Made by a program: the position numbers and the translations under genes. 64,000 bases of DNA from Gammaproteobacteria bacterium (GTDB lineage: Bacteria; Pseudomonadota; Gammaproteobacteria; Xanthomonadales; Marinicellaceae). The notes under the pieces were generated by a model that worked only from the letters and a program-made list of their open reading frames with translations, ran no database searches and was not told where the DNA came from. Where the stretch lies: positions 27,454 through 91,453 of the forward strand of contig JAUIGR010000008.1 of NCBI GenBank assembly GCA_030430025.1, given 5' to 3'. Below are positions 10,471 through 20,750 of the stretch, in pieces (position 1 is the stretch's first letter; the number at the start of each line of letters is the position of its first letter).

Positions 10471-10926
10471 ATGAAACACATTGATGTTAAAATATTGGAT
10501 CATCGACTCAAATCAGAATTTGGAATGCCTCAATACACAACGCCAGGTTCGGCTGGTTTAGACCTGAGAGCATGTCTAGAAAAGCCCCTCCTTATTGAAC
10601 CAAACGAAACTCACTTGCTACCTACTGGAATAGCCATTCACATCAAAGATCCTAATCTAGCAGCTGTCATTTTGCCAAGATCTGGCATGGGTCACAAACA
10701 TGGCATCGTATTGGGTAATTTAGTGGGCTTGATAGATTCAGACTATCAGGGTCAACTGTTTGTTTCATGCTGGAATCGATCAAACAGTGTTTACACAATC
10801 TCCCCCGGAAACCGTATTGCACAACTGGTATTCATACCAATCGTACAAGCCAAACTTAACGTAGTCGATGAATTCGATCAAAGCGAACGGGGTATAGGCG
10901 GTTTTGGACATACTGGAGTGGAGTGA
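10471..10926 (+). CDS. dut: dUTP diphosphatase
   Basis: Hydrolyses dUTP to dUMP and pyrophosphate, keeping uracil out of DNA and supplying dTMP precursor. All five trimeric dUTPase motifs are visible: [43 protein letters not shown], and the C-terminal [11 protein letters not shown]-loop-like motif. Start at 10471 gives [10 protein letters not shown] and 151 residues, the standard length; the frame is open further upstream without a family match. The phosphomannomutase gene begins 4 bases after the dut stop. A dut-algC arrangement also occurs in pseudomonads. Confidence 0.96.
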   Translation: MKHIDVKILDHRLKSEFGMPQYTTPGSAGLDLRACLEKPLLIEPNETHLLPTGIAIHIKDPNLAAVILPRSGMGHKHGIVLGNLVGLIDSDYQGQLFVSCWNRSNSVYTISPGNRIAQLVFIPIVQAKLNVVDEFDQSERGIGGFGHTGVE

Positions 10927-10930
10927 TTTG

Positions 10931-13354
10931 ATGGTTTTTAAAAGAAAGCAAAAAGAAGAGGATAGCATCATCACAGAAAATCAAACGACAAAACAAAACA
11001 GTGAAATCAATGAAAGCCACACTAACAAGGAAACAAAATCCCAACTTAATATAAAGTTGATCCCTGCAGGTGTGGACTTCAATACCGGTGCTTTATGGAA
11101 TACAGCCATGGCCGTTACTCTTACTTTATCTGCACTTTTTGCTTTCACTGTTTACCAAAACATCAAAAATACTGCCACTTTAGCTACCTTATCATCAGCC
11201 AGCGATGAACTTTTAGAAGAGGTTGAAAACAATCTGAAAGCAATAGACAAAGCCGCTCGTGAAATCATCAAAAACAATCCTGACGCTGATAATATTGTTA
11301 CTCTAATAGAACAAGCCATACCTAATACCCTGCGCGTTTTATCAGTGAAAGAACCTGTGAATGACATTGAACCCAATCCTGAGTTTCCTAACATTAATTT
11401 TGCCACACTTGATATTATTAAAACCACCAGTGAAACACAGCAGGAACAATTTCCAGAAATTCATTTATATGGGCAAAAAAACCAGTACCTCAACTACGTT
11501 TACATACAAAAACCTAAAACCAGTTATGTGGTCATCAGTTATCCTGTTGAAACACTCATTAATGTCAATAAAAAAATTGAAGCCGGAAATGGTATTTTGT
11601 CACTCATACAAAAATCCGGAACATGGAGCACCATCACACTCCAGCATTGGGGTGTTCAAGATGATGGTATTTCATTTTCATCATCAGAAAAGAACATACC
11701 TAACTCATCATTTTATGTTAAGTACGGAATCAAAGAGTCACAATTACAATTTATGCATATGGGGCTAACCAGTGCATCAATCAGTTTATTTGCAGCTCTT
11801 CTGATCACATTCCTTGTTTACAAAAAAAGAAAATTAGTTTTTAGTGAAGCAATCAGTAAAGTTAAAACAGCTAAAAAACAAACCCATTATGTCCCTAAAT
11901 CTGTTCAGGACGCTGCAACTAAATCATTACCCAAAGAAACACAAATGCAACTTAAACAAAAAGAATTAAAGAAACAGGCTGCGCTACCTGATCAGTCGAT
12001 TTTTAAAGCCTATGACATCAGAGGCATCGTTGACAAAACATTGACTACTGGCGCAGTTGAACAAATTGGTCAAGCCATAGGTACAGAAAATATCAATAGA
12101 GGTTGTCACAAGATCGTTGTAGCCAGAGATGGCCGCTTATCAGGCCCCCTACTTCTCGACTCCCTGATCATCGGATTAAAAAAATCAGGGTGTGATGTAA
12201 TCAACATTGGCGCTGTGCCAACCGGAGTGCTGTATTTTGCCACCCATCACTTAGAAACAGGTTCAGGTGTTATGCTCACTGGAAGCCATAACCCAGCTGA
12301 TTATAATGGTCTAAAAATCATGTTGAATGGCGAGACCCTGGCTGGGAAGTTGATACAAAACTTATATCAAGCCATTGTTGCTGGAGAACTCAAAGAAGGT
12401 GAAGGCAGTTATCAAGAAATAGACATCATCGATGATTATATAGATCAAATCAGCTCTGACATTCAGCTTGAAAATCAGCCCACTATTGTTGTCGATTGCG
12501 GTAACGGGATTCCTGGCGAAATCGCACCAGAACTGCTAGAAGAAATTGGCTGTGAAGTCATTCCACTGCATTGTGAAGTTGATGGCAACTTCCCCAATCA
12601 CCATCCAGATCCCAGTGTACCTGAAAACCTTGATGACTTAAGAACCATGATGAAAGAGACAAATGCTGATCTGGGTATTGCTTTTGACGGAGATGGTGAC
12701 CGACTAGGTGTAGTAACAAAAACAGGTGAAATCATCTATCCAGACCGTCTAATGATGCTATTTGCCAAGGATGTTTTAATCCGTCAACCAGGTTCTAGCA
12801 TCATTTTTGATGTCAAATGCACAGGCCATTTACCTCAATACATTGTCAAAAATGGCGGTATGCCAATCATGTGGAAAACAGGTCATTCGTTCATGAAGGC
12901 TAAATTAAAAGAAACTAATGCGGCAATGGCTGGTGAAATGAGTGGCCACTTCTTCTTTAATGAGCGCTGGTTTGGGTTTGATGACGGACTATATGCTGCT
13001 GCCCGACTATTAGAAATTTTGGACCAAGAAGACGGTGATTGGCAAGAAGTCTTCGATGAGTTACCGAAAGGCGTGAGTACACCTGAACTGAAAGTTCATA
13101 TGAAAGAAGGAGAGCATTACGAATTCATTAAAGAATTCATTGAAAAAGCTCAATTTTCAGAGGCTAAAATCACTACCATTGATGGCATTCGTGCTGATTT
13201 TGCTGACGGCTGGGGTTTGGTACGTTGCTCCAATACCACGCCATGTCTGGTAATTCGCTTTGATGCTGATAATCAAACTGCTTTGGAACGGATACAACAA
13301 GAGTTCAAAACCAAACTCTTAGCAATCAATGATCAATTAAAACTCCCTTTCTAA
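10931..13354 (+). CDS. algC: Membrane-anchored phosphomannomutase/phosphoglucomutase
   Basis: An 807-residue fusion. Residues 1-50 are charged and cytoplasmic. TM1 lies at ~54-77 and TM2 at ~277-297, with a ~200-residue region between them that should be periplasmic. A linker leads to a complete alpha-D-phosphohexomutase domain from ~356 to the end. Its catalytic Ser452 is in TGSHNPADYNG, the metal loop is DGDGDR from residue 586, and the sugar loop is GEMSGHFF. The enzyme interconverts mannose or glucose 6- and 1-phosphates for LPS and exopolysaccharide precursors. Start at 10931 has GGAG upstream; an earlier ATG at 10904 would overlap dut. Pseudomonas and Xanthomonas relatives have comparable long forms. 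The symbol is by family resemblance. Confidence 0.9.
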   Translation: MVFKRKQKEEDSIITENQTTKQNSEINESHTNKETKSQLNIKLIPAGVDFNTGALWNTAMAVTLTLSALFAFTVYQNIKNTATLATLSSASDELLEEVENNLKAIDKAAREIIKNNPDADNIVTLIEQAIPNTLRVLSVKEPVNDIEPNPEFPNINFATLDIIKTTSETQQEQFPEIHLYGQKNQYLNYVYIQKPKTSYVVISYPVETLINVNKKIEAGNGILSLIQKSGTWSTITLQHWGVQDDGISFSSSEKNIPNSSFYVKYGIKESQLQFMHMGLTSASISLFAALLITFLVYKKRKLVFSEAISKVKTAKKQTHYVPKSVQDAATKSLPKETQMQLKQKELKKQAALPDQSIFKAYDIRGIVDKTLTTGAVEQIGQAIGTENINRGCHKIVVARDGRLSGPLLLDSLIIGLKKSGCDVINIGAVPTGVLYFATHHLETGSGVMLTGSHNPADYNGLKIMLNGETLAGKLIQNLYQAIVAGELKEGEGSYQEIDIIDDYIDQISSDIQLENQPTIVVDCGNGIPGEIAPELLEEIGCEVIPLHCEVDGNFPNHHPDPSVPENLDDLRTMMKETNADLGIAFDGDGDRLGVVTKTGEIIYPDRLMMLFAKDVLIRQPGSSIIFDVKCTGHLPQYIVKNGGMPIMWKTGHSFMKAKLKETNAAMAGEMSGHFFFNERWFGFDDGLYAAARLLEILDQEDGDWQEVFDELPKGVSTPELKVHMKEGEHYEFIKEFIEKAQFSEAKITTIDGIRADFADGWGLVRCSNTTPCLVIRFDADNQTALERIQQEFKTKLLAINDQLKLPF

Positions 13355-13495
13355 ATTGATTACAACATTTTGCTGTTGATAGCTGAGTCTGGGTTATTGC
13401 TAGCTCCTAAATATGAGTAAACACCAACCAATTCTGATTGATCAACGCGCTCATTGGCTCAAATCATCAACCGCATAAGACATTTGCATGTTTTT

Positions 13496-13524
13496 TTCAC
13501 AATCTGCAGTTAACATAGTATAGT
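13496..13524 (+). promoter_or_regulatory. Sigma-70-type promoter of the first RND operon
   Basis: TTCACA (13496-13501) and TATAGT (13519-13524) are each 5/6 matches to consensus, spaced by 17 bases. The predicted start is near 13531, about 19 bases before the adaptor start codon. No operator-like palindrome or regulator gene is next to it. Confidence 0.65.
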
Positions 13525-13549
13525 AATTGAGCAATGTATAAATTTTTTC

Positions 13550-14617
13550 ATGAAAATCATCAACCTCTTTACTGTTTTATTATTGGGACAACTCCCCACA
13601 AGTATTCTGGCACAAAACCTCACACCTGTAATCGTCGCTGAAGTTCATTCACAGCCATTACAAACACAGCTGGAATCACTGGCTACAGTGCAAGCCAATG
13701 AGAGTGTTACCATCACATCCCCAGTAACCGAGCATATAAAAAACATTCATTTTAAAGATAGTCAAGAAGTCATGCAGGGACAGCTGCTGTTCACTTTAGA
13801 TGACAGTGACGAACAAGCCTTGCTAATTGAAGAACAAGCCAGGTTAGCAGAAGCACAAAGACAGGTCAAACGATTGAACCAACTGGCAATCAATAACATC
13901 ACATCACAAAGTGCTCTTGACAACCAAATAAGTCAAGTGACCATCAGTCAAGCTAAAATTAAAGGCATCGAAGTGGCACTGGCCAAAAGACAAATCGAAG
14001 CCCCTTTTAATGGTGTATTGGGCCTACGAAAAATCAGTATTGGTGCACTGGCACAAGTCGGAACTCAATTAATCACTATTGATGAACTCAGTGCTGTCAA
14101 GCTGGATGCTTATATTCCAGAAAAATACCTCTCACATATTGCCATTAATCAAACCATTCAAGCAAAAGCAACCGCCTATCCAAATAAGATATTTGAAGGT
14201 CGTGTGGCTTCGATTGACAGCCGAGCAAATACATCAACACGATCAATTGCTGTAAGAATTATTTTGGATAACACTCAAAAACAACTAAAACCAGGCATGT
14301 CCATGACTGTGACCATCAATAGCAATAATGATGAACAACTGACCATTCCAGAAACTGCTGTACTGTCCTCAGGGGCACAAAATTATGTTTACCTGGTTGA
14401 CCACCAAGCCTCACCATTAACGGTCAAAAAACAAGCCATCACCATCGGTCAAAGGAGTCAAGGACTGGTCACCATAGAAAGCGGTTTAAGGGCTGGTCAA
14501 CAGGTTGTCATTCATGGTGTCAATCGCATCCAGAACGGCACTACTGTAACAATCACAGCTATTCAAAAGGGAAATGAAAGTCTCTCTGAACTATTGAATC
14601 AAAACAAGGATTCATAA
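13550..14617 (+). CDS. RND efflux periplasmic adaptor (membrane fusion protein)
   Basis: The 355-residue adaptor links an inner-membrane RND pump to an outer-membrane channel. It has an N-terminal signal peptide (KIINLFTVLLLGQLPTSILA) and no lipobox. A barrel-sandwich half (VTITSPVTEHIKNIHFKDSQEV) leads to a short helical hairpin (~90-140, Gln/Ala-rich). The second lipoyl half is IEAPFNGVLGLRKISIGALA, followed by a beta-barrel and a membrane-proximal domain. The short hairpin resembles the MexH/VexG-type adaptors. The pump gene starts one base after its stop. No TolC-like gene is nearby, so the outer-membrane partner is probably encoded elsewhere. Confidence 0.9.
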   Translation: MKIINLFTVLLLGQLPTSILAQNLTPVIVAEVHSQPLQTQLESLATVQANESVTITSPVTEHIKNIHFKDSQEVMQGQLLFTLDDSDEQALLIEEQARLAEAQRQVKRLNQLAINNITSQSALDNQISQVTISQAKIKGIEVALAKRQIEAPFNGVLGLRKISIGALAQVGTQLITIDELSAVKLDAYIPEKYLSHIAINQTIQAKATAYPNKIFEGRVASIDSRANTSTRSIAVRIILDNTQKQLKPGMSMTVTINSNNDEQLTIPETAVLSSGAQNYVYLVDHQASPLTVKKQAITIGQRSQGLVTIESGLRAGQQVVIHGVNRIQNGTTVTITAIQKGNESLSELLNQNKDS

Positions 14618-14618
14618 G

Positions 14619-17600
14619 ATGCTCATTTCAGACACCTCTGTTAAACGACCGGTTTTTGCCTCAGTCATTTCTTTGTTGCTTGTGGCTTTTGGTCTAGTAT
14701 CCTTTGAACGCTTATCATTACGTGAATATCCTGATATTGACCCACCTGTTGTCACCGTTGAAGTTAAATACCCTGGCGCCCCTTCTAATGTGGTCGAAAC
14801 CCGAGTGACAGAAATTATTGAAGACCGCATTTCAGGTGTAGAAGGTATAGAGTTTATCGAGTCCTCATCACAAGATGGTGAATCCAGAGTGACCATTCAG
14901 TTCTCCATTAACCGAAATATTGATGCCGCAGCCAATGATATCAGAGATCGCATTTCAGGAGTCAGAGATAACTTACCTGAAGAAGCCGACCCACCGGAAG
15001 TTCAGAAAGTGGACAGCAGTGATGATGTCATTATATGGCAAAACCTTGCCAGTTCCGAGATGACGGTTCCAGAATTAACCGACTACGCCCGTCGCTATGT
15101 GGTGGACCAATATGCCACCCTCGATGGTGTTGCTAGAGTTCGTGTTGGAGGCGGTTTACAATACGCCATGCGCATATGGATTGACCGCTTGGCACTGGTC
15201 TCACATGGCATCACTGTCAATGACATTGAAAACGCTTTGCGAGCAGAAAATGTCGAATTACCAGCAGGCAACTTTGAATCTGATCAACGTTTATTCAAAG
15301 CACGATTGAGCCGGCAGTTCAAAGAACCAGATGATTTTGCGAACTTAGTTCTCAAAAAAGGTGATGGCGGACATTTGGTCCGTCTGGGTGATGTCGCCCG
15401 GGTAGAATTGGGTTTAGAAGAAGACCGAACCATGTTCAGAGGTAATGGCATTGCTATGGTTGGTATCGGCACCATCAAACAGTCAAATGCGAATACCATA
15501 GCAGTGGCTCGGGCAGTAAAGAAACTCTCAGCACAGTTAAATAAAAATTTACCCAAAGGTACTTCGATTGAACCCAGTTATGATGCCTCGGTATTTATTG
15601 AAGCGTCAATTAAAGAGGTCTACCTGACTTTATTGATTGCGATTGTCTGTGTGGTGTTAGTCATCTATCTATTTCTTGGCAATGTCAAAGCAATGTTGAT
15701 ACCAGCCATCACTGTACCCGTATCTATCATTGCTACTTTTTCTTTGGTCTATATTTTAGGATTTTCCATTAATTTACTGACTTTATTGGCGTTGGTTCTG
15801 GCCATTGGAATGGTAGTCGATGATGCCATTGTTATGTTGGAAAACATTGTCAGGAGAATACAAGAAAAAAATGAAACTCCTTTGGTCGCCTCTTTTAGGG
15901 GTGCAAGGCAAGTGGGGTTTGCAGTAATCGCAACCACTTTGGTGTTAATTGCTGTTTTTGTTCCAATCACTTTTTTGGAGGGTGACATTGGCCGTTTATT
16001 TACTGAATTTGCTCTGACTATTGCAGTAGCAGTGTCCTTTTCTTCATTGGTTGCCCTCACCCTTTCTCCGATGTTGGCTTCCAAACTTTTACAGAAAAAC
16101 CAAAAACATAACCACTTCCTGGCATTAATGGAACGCATCATCAATAGCAGTAGAAACTACTACATCAAAGGTTTAACACAAACCATACGTCATCCGATCA
16201 TCGGTTTGTTAGTGTTTATAATGATCGTTGGTGCGGGCTTCGCTTTATTCCCAAGAATCAATCAAGAATTCACACCCAAAGAAGACCGTGGTGCTTTCTT
16301 TGTTCGTATTGATGGACCAGAAGGCGCAGGTTATTCATACATGAGTCAATATATGGATGAAATCGAACGTCGGCTGATGAAATATGTTGAGACTGGTGAG
16401 TTAAAACGTTTGCTGGTGCGTTCACCTAGATCATTTGGTTCTATTGAATCATTCAATAGTGGCATCGTGATCGCCTTGATGGATGATTGGGCTGCACGTC
16501 GACCCGCAGCCGAACTAATGGATGAGGTCCGCAAGGATCTCAGTACATTACCAGGAGTTAAAGCGTTCCCAATCATGCGCCGGGGACTCGGCGGAGGGAC
16601 TGGGAAGCCTTTGCAAATAATCATTGGTGGTAACAATTATGAAGAACTAGAAACTTGGCGTAACCTGCTGATCGAGCTCGCTAATGAGCAGTTACCTGGG
16701 TTAATTGGCCTAGACAGCGATTACAAAGAGACCCGACCACAAATTGACATTGACGTAGATTACAATGCTGCTGCTGACATGGGTGTCAGTATCAATCAAA
16801 TTGGCCGAACCTTACAAACCATCATGTCAGGTCGTAACATCACCACTTATATCAAAGACGGTGAAGAATACGACGTCATTGTTGAAGGCGAACGCGCATT
16901 ACAAAAAACCTTTGCTGACATTGAAAATATATACGTGAGATCAGACCACAGTGGTCAATTATTACCCTTAACCCACTTTATCGATATCAAAGAATATGCT
17001 GCTGCCAATGACTTAAAACGATATAACCGCATTCGAGCCATTACCCTAGAGGCTGATTTAGTCAAAGGTTATTCCTTAGGGCAAGCAATAACGGACATGG
17101 AAAACCTAGTCAGAACCCATCTACCAGAACACGCCATCATCGATTACAAAGGACAAAGCAGGGATTTCGTCAACTCTGGTAGCTCTATTGTTTTTGTTTT
17201 TATACTTGGCTTGGTCGTAGTATTTTTAGTCCTGGCTGCACAATTTGAAAGTTATGTTCATCCGATAGTAATCATGTTAACTGTCCCTTTAGCAATCACC
17301 GGCGGGCTTTTTGGTCTCTGGATCACGCAAGGTTCACTCAACATTTACTCTGAAATTGGCCTGATCATGTTAGTAGGTTTAGCCACTAAGAACGGTATTC
17401 TGATTGTCGAATTCACTAATCAGTTACGGGATCAAGGCCACCATTTTTTACGAGCCATACTGACTGCTGCCAAAGTACGTTACCGTCCGATCGTGATGAC
17501 GGCTTTGACAACCATCGCTGGTGCCCTACCGCTGGTTCTAGCCACAGGCGCGGGAGCTGAAACACGTATTGTTATTGGCACAGTGATTCTTGCAGGTGTA

Positions 17601-17711
17601 TTAGCTGCCACTATATTCACCTTGTTTATTTTACCCTTAGCTTATAACTTATTAGCACGCAACACCGGATCACCTAATGATGTCGCCAAACGGCTGAGTG
17701 AAGAGCTTTAG
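14619..17711 (+). CDS. RND efflux pump, HAE1-type inner-membrane transporter
   Basis: The 1030-residue proton antiporter has the standard RND plan: TM1 at the N-terminus (VFASVISLLLVAFGLVSF), a large periplasmic porter loop, a TM2-6 block, a second loop, and a TM8-12 block. The proton-relay Asp pair is in AIGMVVDDAIVMLENIV, and PGAPSNVVETRVTEIIE is the conserved porter-domain start. The length is normal for HAE1 pumps. It is co-transcribed with the adaptor, with a 1-base gap. The substrate cannot be told from the sequence. It is distinct from the second pump at 57134-60235, which is closer to AcrB. Confidence 0.93.
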   Translation: MLISDTSVKRPVFASVISLLLVAFGLVSFERLSLREYPDIDPPVVTVEVKYPGAPSNVVETRVTEIIEDRISGVEGIEFIESSSQDGESRVTIQFSINRNIDAAANDIRDRISGVRDNLPEEADPPEVQKVDSSDDVIIWQNLASSEMTVPELTDYARRYVVDQYATLDGVARVRVGGGLQYAMRIWIDRLALVSHGITVNDIENALRAENVELPAGNFESDQRLFKARLSRQFKEPDDFANLVLKKGDGGHLVRLGDVARVELGLEEDRTMFRGNGIAMVGIGTIKQSNANTIAVARAVKKLSAQLNKNLPKGTSIEPSYDASVFIEASIKEVYLTLLIAIVCVVLVIYLFLGNVKAMLIPAITVPVSIIATFSLVYILGFSINLLTLLALVLAIGMVVDDAIVMLENIVRRIQEKNETPLVASFRGARQVGFAVIATTLVLIAVFVPITFLEGDIGRLFTEFALTIAVAVSFSSLVALTLSPMLASKLLQKNQKHNHFLALMERIINSSRNYYIKGLTQTIRHPIIGLLVFIMIVGAGFALFPRINQEFTPKEDRGAFFVRIDGPEGAGYSYMSQYMDEIERRLMKYVETGELKRLLVRSPRSFGSIESFNSGIVIALMDDWAARRPAAELMDEVRKDLSTLPGVKAFPIMRRGLGGGTGKPLQIIIGGNNYEELETWRNLLIELANEQLPGLIGLDSDYKETRPQIDIDVDYNAAADMGVSINQIGRTLQTIMSGRNITTYIKDGEEYDVIVEGERALQKTFADIENIYVRSDHSGQLLPLTHFIDIKEYAAANDLKRYNRIRAITLEADLVKGYSLGQAITDMENLVRTHLPEHAIIDYKGQSRDFVNSGSSIVFVFILGLVVVFLVLAAQFESYVHPIVIMLTVPLAITGGLFGLWITQGSLNIYSEIGLIMLVGLATKNGILIVEFTNQLRDQGHHFLRAILTAAKVRYRPIVMTALTTIAGALPLVLATGAGAETRIVIGTVILAGVLAATIFTLFILPLAYNLLARNTGSPNDVAKRLSEEL

Positions 17712-17744
17712 GGGGTTTTACCTAGACACTGATGCTCAGTTTGA

Positions 17745-17768
17745 GGGAAGATCAGTACTGACCTTCCC
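17745..17768. terminator. Hairpin between convergent RND and DUF285 genes
   Basis: GGGAAGATCA and TGACCTTCCC pair over 10 positions with one mismatch around a 4-base loop. There is no run of T on either strand, so it may be a Rho-independent terminator of weak type or merely a hairpin. Confidence 0.3.
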
Positions 17769-17777
17769 CACAAAACT

Positions 17778-20681
17778 CTATTCACAACCATGACCCTTAA
17801 TTTCCGTTAAGCGTGTCATTTCCAAATTACCAGCCTGAAAGTGGTCAAGATCATTGGGTTGATAATTGAAGAACATGTTATGCTGATCAGTAAAACTGAG
17901 CCTTAACACCCCCCACTCTGCTGCCATGATATCATCCGAATTGAATGACCATCCCTGATTGGCGTTGACGTCGAAGAAGCTAGCACCTGAAGCTTGAGTC
18001 AGTGTAATGGTGGATATTCCATCCTTTTTGAACACACCAGAGCCCACTAACCATAATTGTTCACCATCCTGAAAAGCAAACCATGCCACATTGATTTGTT
18101 TTTGCTCATTGGCCATGTCGGTAATATGAATGAATAAACCATGACCAGGTTCATCCAAGCTATAAAATGAGCCACTGTAACACCCATCTGCTGATTCAGA
18201 AATCGCCGAAAGCTGAGTCAAGTCAACCGAGCCCGATCCGAATTCTGAAAACAGGCTATCCCATGACATCTTAATATCATGCGACGTATCAAAGTTAAAT
18301 GTTACCTGCCCCCATTCATTGGAGATAACATTACCAGCATCAAAATCAGGCGGAAAATCTGCACCTTCTGCAATGTGTAAATCAATAGTCAGTGGTTGAT
18401 TATCAATAATTTCTGAAGCTCCTACCATCCAAACGGGTTGGTCATTATGATGAGTAAACCAATACATGTTTACCCTACCATTGTCACCGCCGTCAAGGTT
18501 TTCTAGGAATACACCATGTCCTGGGTTTTCTGGATCAAACCAAGAACCGGAAAGGTTTTTTGATATAAACACTTCAATCTTGTCTTGATTATTTTGAATA
18601 TAGATGTCATCTTCAGAAATGTTGAGGTCAATTTTTGCCTCAGCAACTAAGCTATCTTCTAAACTATTAATTTCATAGTAAAACGTAAAAATTAACTCAT
18701 CAGCAACACTTAAATCAACCAGCTCATTCAATTCGCCAGTGCCGTTGCTCTCAGGACAAGTTGCCAGGCCTACAGCAACTTCACAAACCCAGCTGAGGTT
18801 GTCAAAACCATCTGCAAATGCTGTAGTTACCAAGATATCTGTTTCATTTTGATATCCTGTATTTTTTACATGTATTTGAGCTTGGCTTTGTTGGCCTATT
18901 TCAATATGCTGTTCAAAAGACCCAAATTCTATTGAAACATCTGCACCACAATTCAATCCGCCATCCGTAATTTCCCAGTTATGATCATTGATGATTTTAT
19001 TTTTGGCTGCTTCAGCCTCGCAGTAATATGAGTTTCCTCCACTAAAAGAAACATCATCTTGTAATTGCTGGTCGCTAAAACTTATGAGTATTTTGTCGTA
19101 AAGTCGAGGGGGAAGTGAAACCCCGCTGAACATATCATGCATATTGTTAACATTACTGATTTGCCAGCTTGAAATGTCAGGAATTGCTGATTCTGCATTG
19201 GCGAACATGCCACTCATACTCTGGACAAAAGAAACATCCCAATTGCTCACATCTGGATTTGCTTTTTTACTTCCTGCAAACATTCCAGACATACTGACAA
19301 CCGAGGAAACATCCCAGTTACTAACATCTGGATTTATATCAGTATTTCCATGATCAACAAACATTCCATCACTCGCAAACATGTCTCTCATGTTTGTCAC
19401 AGAGGATACATCCCAATTGCTCACATCTGGGTTAGCTTTTTTACTTCCTGCAAACATTCCAGACATATTGACAACCGAGGACACATCCCAGCTACTAACA
19501 TCTGGATAAGCTGCAACTGTTGATTGAAACATAGCACTCATGTCTGTCACAGCAGAAACATCCCAGTTGCTGACATCTGGATCAGCCTTTTCACTGTTGG
19601 CAAACATATCTTTCATATTTGTTACAGAAGAAACGTCCCATTTGTGCACATCTGGATTAGCATTTTTACTGACGGCAAACATGCCTCTCATATTTGTCAC
19701 AGAGGTGACGTCCCAATTACTGACATCTGGATCAATTTTTTCACTTCTCGCAAACATGTCTCTCATGTTTGTCACAGAGGACACATCCCAATTGCTCACA
19801 TCCGGATTAGCCTTTTCAGTGTATTCAAACATACCCTCCATGTTTTTCACGGCAGAGACATCCCAATTACTGACATCCGGGTCCGCTGCATCAGCTGCTT
19901 GAAACATGCCGCTCATGTCTGTCACAACAGAGACGTCCCAATCACTAACATCTGGATTAGCTAAACCTGTAAATGAAAACATATGTGACATATTCGTCAC
20001 AGAAGAAACATCCCAATCACTGACGTCAGGGTCAGCTATATTAGCTCCGTTAAACATCGCAACCATGCTTTCAACATTAGAAACATTCCAATTAGAAACA
20101 TCTGGTGAGAAGTAGTTAATACCTCCAAACATTCCAGTCATATCAGTTACAGATGAAACATCCCAACTTGAGGTATCAGGCCCTACCATGTTGGAATTTA
20201 AGTTACCTGCTCTAAAAAACATCCTTGTCATGTCTGTCACTTGTGAAAAATCAGGAGAGTCACTGGCGTTAAAAGTGACATAAAAAGCCCTGTAAAATGT
20301 ATTTGACATATTTTGCCACTTCATATTTCCCCATTGTTCAACAGATCTGATGGTTTGAAACGATGACTCTTCATCAATATATGTAATAATTCTTGGAAAT
20401 CCTGTTCCATCTCCTTCATTGTCTTTAATCCTGATGGTATAAACACTTCCCCCCGGGTAGCTACAGGTGAAGCTTCCTGTCAAAGCAATGCCTTCATTTA
20501 TTCCATCATCATTACAATCTACATTGTAATTATAACCAGTCCCTTCCGTCCAAATTGTAAATTCATGCGGCTCAAAAATATTTCTAATAGTCATTACAAA
20601 GTCATCTTCTGGTGCTGCCATGACCATCATGGGTTTAAGTATTAAAAGAATCAATAATTTTGTTGTTATTAATTTAGGCAC
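17778..20681 (-). CDS. Secreted DUF285/BspA-type repeat protein with tandem C-terminal 'GHG' domains
   Basis: The 967-residue protein has a signal peptide (ending VMAAPEDD). Residues ~25-150 are a beta-rich leader. About 15 repeats of 25 residues follow, typified by NPDVSNWDVSSVTNM..MF, the DUF285 pattern of BspA-like surface proteins. The array closes with SGGNSYYCEAEAAKN..I and WEITDGGLNCG, a common end piece. A DUF11-like beta domain (~565-690) comes next. Two copies of a domain with PGHG..., MYWF/VAWF and ...WLVG finish the chain (from ~700 and ~830). The location is extracellular or outer surface. It probably serves binding or adhesion; no enzyme motif is seen. It is the third gene of a same-strand secreted-protein island. 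Confidence 0.82.
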   Translation of the reverse strand: MPKLITTKLLILLILKPMMVMAAPEDDFVMTIRNIFEPHEFTIWTEGTGYNYNVDCNDDGINEGIALTGSFTCSYPGGSVYTIRIKDNEGDGTGFPRIITYIDEESSFQTIRSVEQWGNMKWQNMSNTFYRAFYVTFNASDSPDFSQVTDMTRMFFRAGNLNSNMVGPDTSSWDVSSVTDMTGMFGGINYFSPDVSNWNVSNVESMVAMFNGANIADPDVSDWDVSSVTNMSHMFSFTGLANPDVSDWDVSVVTDMSGMFQAADAADPDVSNWDVSAVKNMEGMFEYTEKANPDVSNWDVSSVTNMRDMFARSEKIDPDVSNWDVTSVTNMRGMFAVSKNANPDVHKWDVSSVTNMKDMFANSEKADPDVSNWDVSAVTDMSAMFQSTVAAYPDVSSWDVSSVVNMSGMFAGSKKANPDVSNWDVSSVTNMRDMFASDGMFVDHGNTDINPDVSNWDVSSVVSMSGMFAGSKKANPDVSNWDVSFVQSMSGMFANAESAIPDISSWQISNVNNMHDMFSGVSLPPRLYDKILISFSDQQLQDDVSFSGGNSYYCEAEAAKNKIINDHNWEITDGGLNCGADVSIEFGSFEQHIEIGQQSQAQIHVKNTGYQNETDILVTTAFADGFDNLSWVCEVAVGLATCPESNGTGELNELVDLSVADELIFTFYYEINSLEDSLVAEAKIDLNISEDDIYIQNNQDKIEVFISKNLSGSWFDPENPGHGVFLENLDGGDNGRVNMYWFTHHNDQPVWMVGASEIIDNQPLTIDLHIAEGADFPPDFDAGNVISNEWGQVTFNFDTSHDIKMSWDSLFSEFGSGSVDLTQLSAISESADGCYSGSFYSLDEPGHGLFIHITDMANEQKQINVAWFAFQDGEQLWLVGSGVFKKDGISTITLTQASGASFFDVNANQGWSFNSDDIMAAEWGVLRLSFTDQHNMFFNYQPNDLDHFQAGNLEMTRLTEIKGHGCE
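19130..20265 (-). repeat. In-frame 75-bp coding repeat array
   Basis: About fifteen tandem units, each 25 codons, encode the DUF285 repeats. Some neighbouring units are close at the DNA level (for example the units around 19260 and 19440 share long stretches). This permits unit gain or loss by slippage or recombination. The periodicity also opens long but meaningless frames on the other strand. Confidence 0.85.
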
Positions 20682-20750
20682 AGTTTTTCTCCTTATTCTT
20701 TATCGTTTGTGAGAATGATTTTTGGATTAGTTGATAAGTGTGTTAATCGA

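Noticed and set aside
19524..19964. Long plus-strand open frames over the DUF285 repeats
   Set aside because: They are the complement of the 25-codon repeat, which lacks stop codons by periodicity; no start signal, and the translation is low-complexity.
19130..20265. Regular repeats resembling a CRISPR-like array
   Set aside because: The 75-base units are contiguous, in frame and encode the DUF285 repeat; there are no unique spacers and no cas genes.
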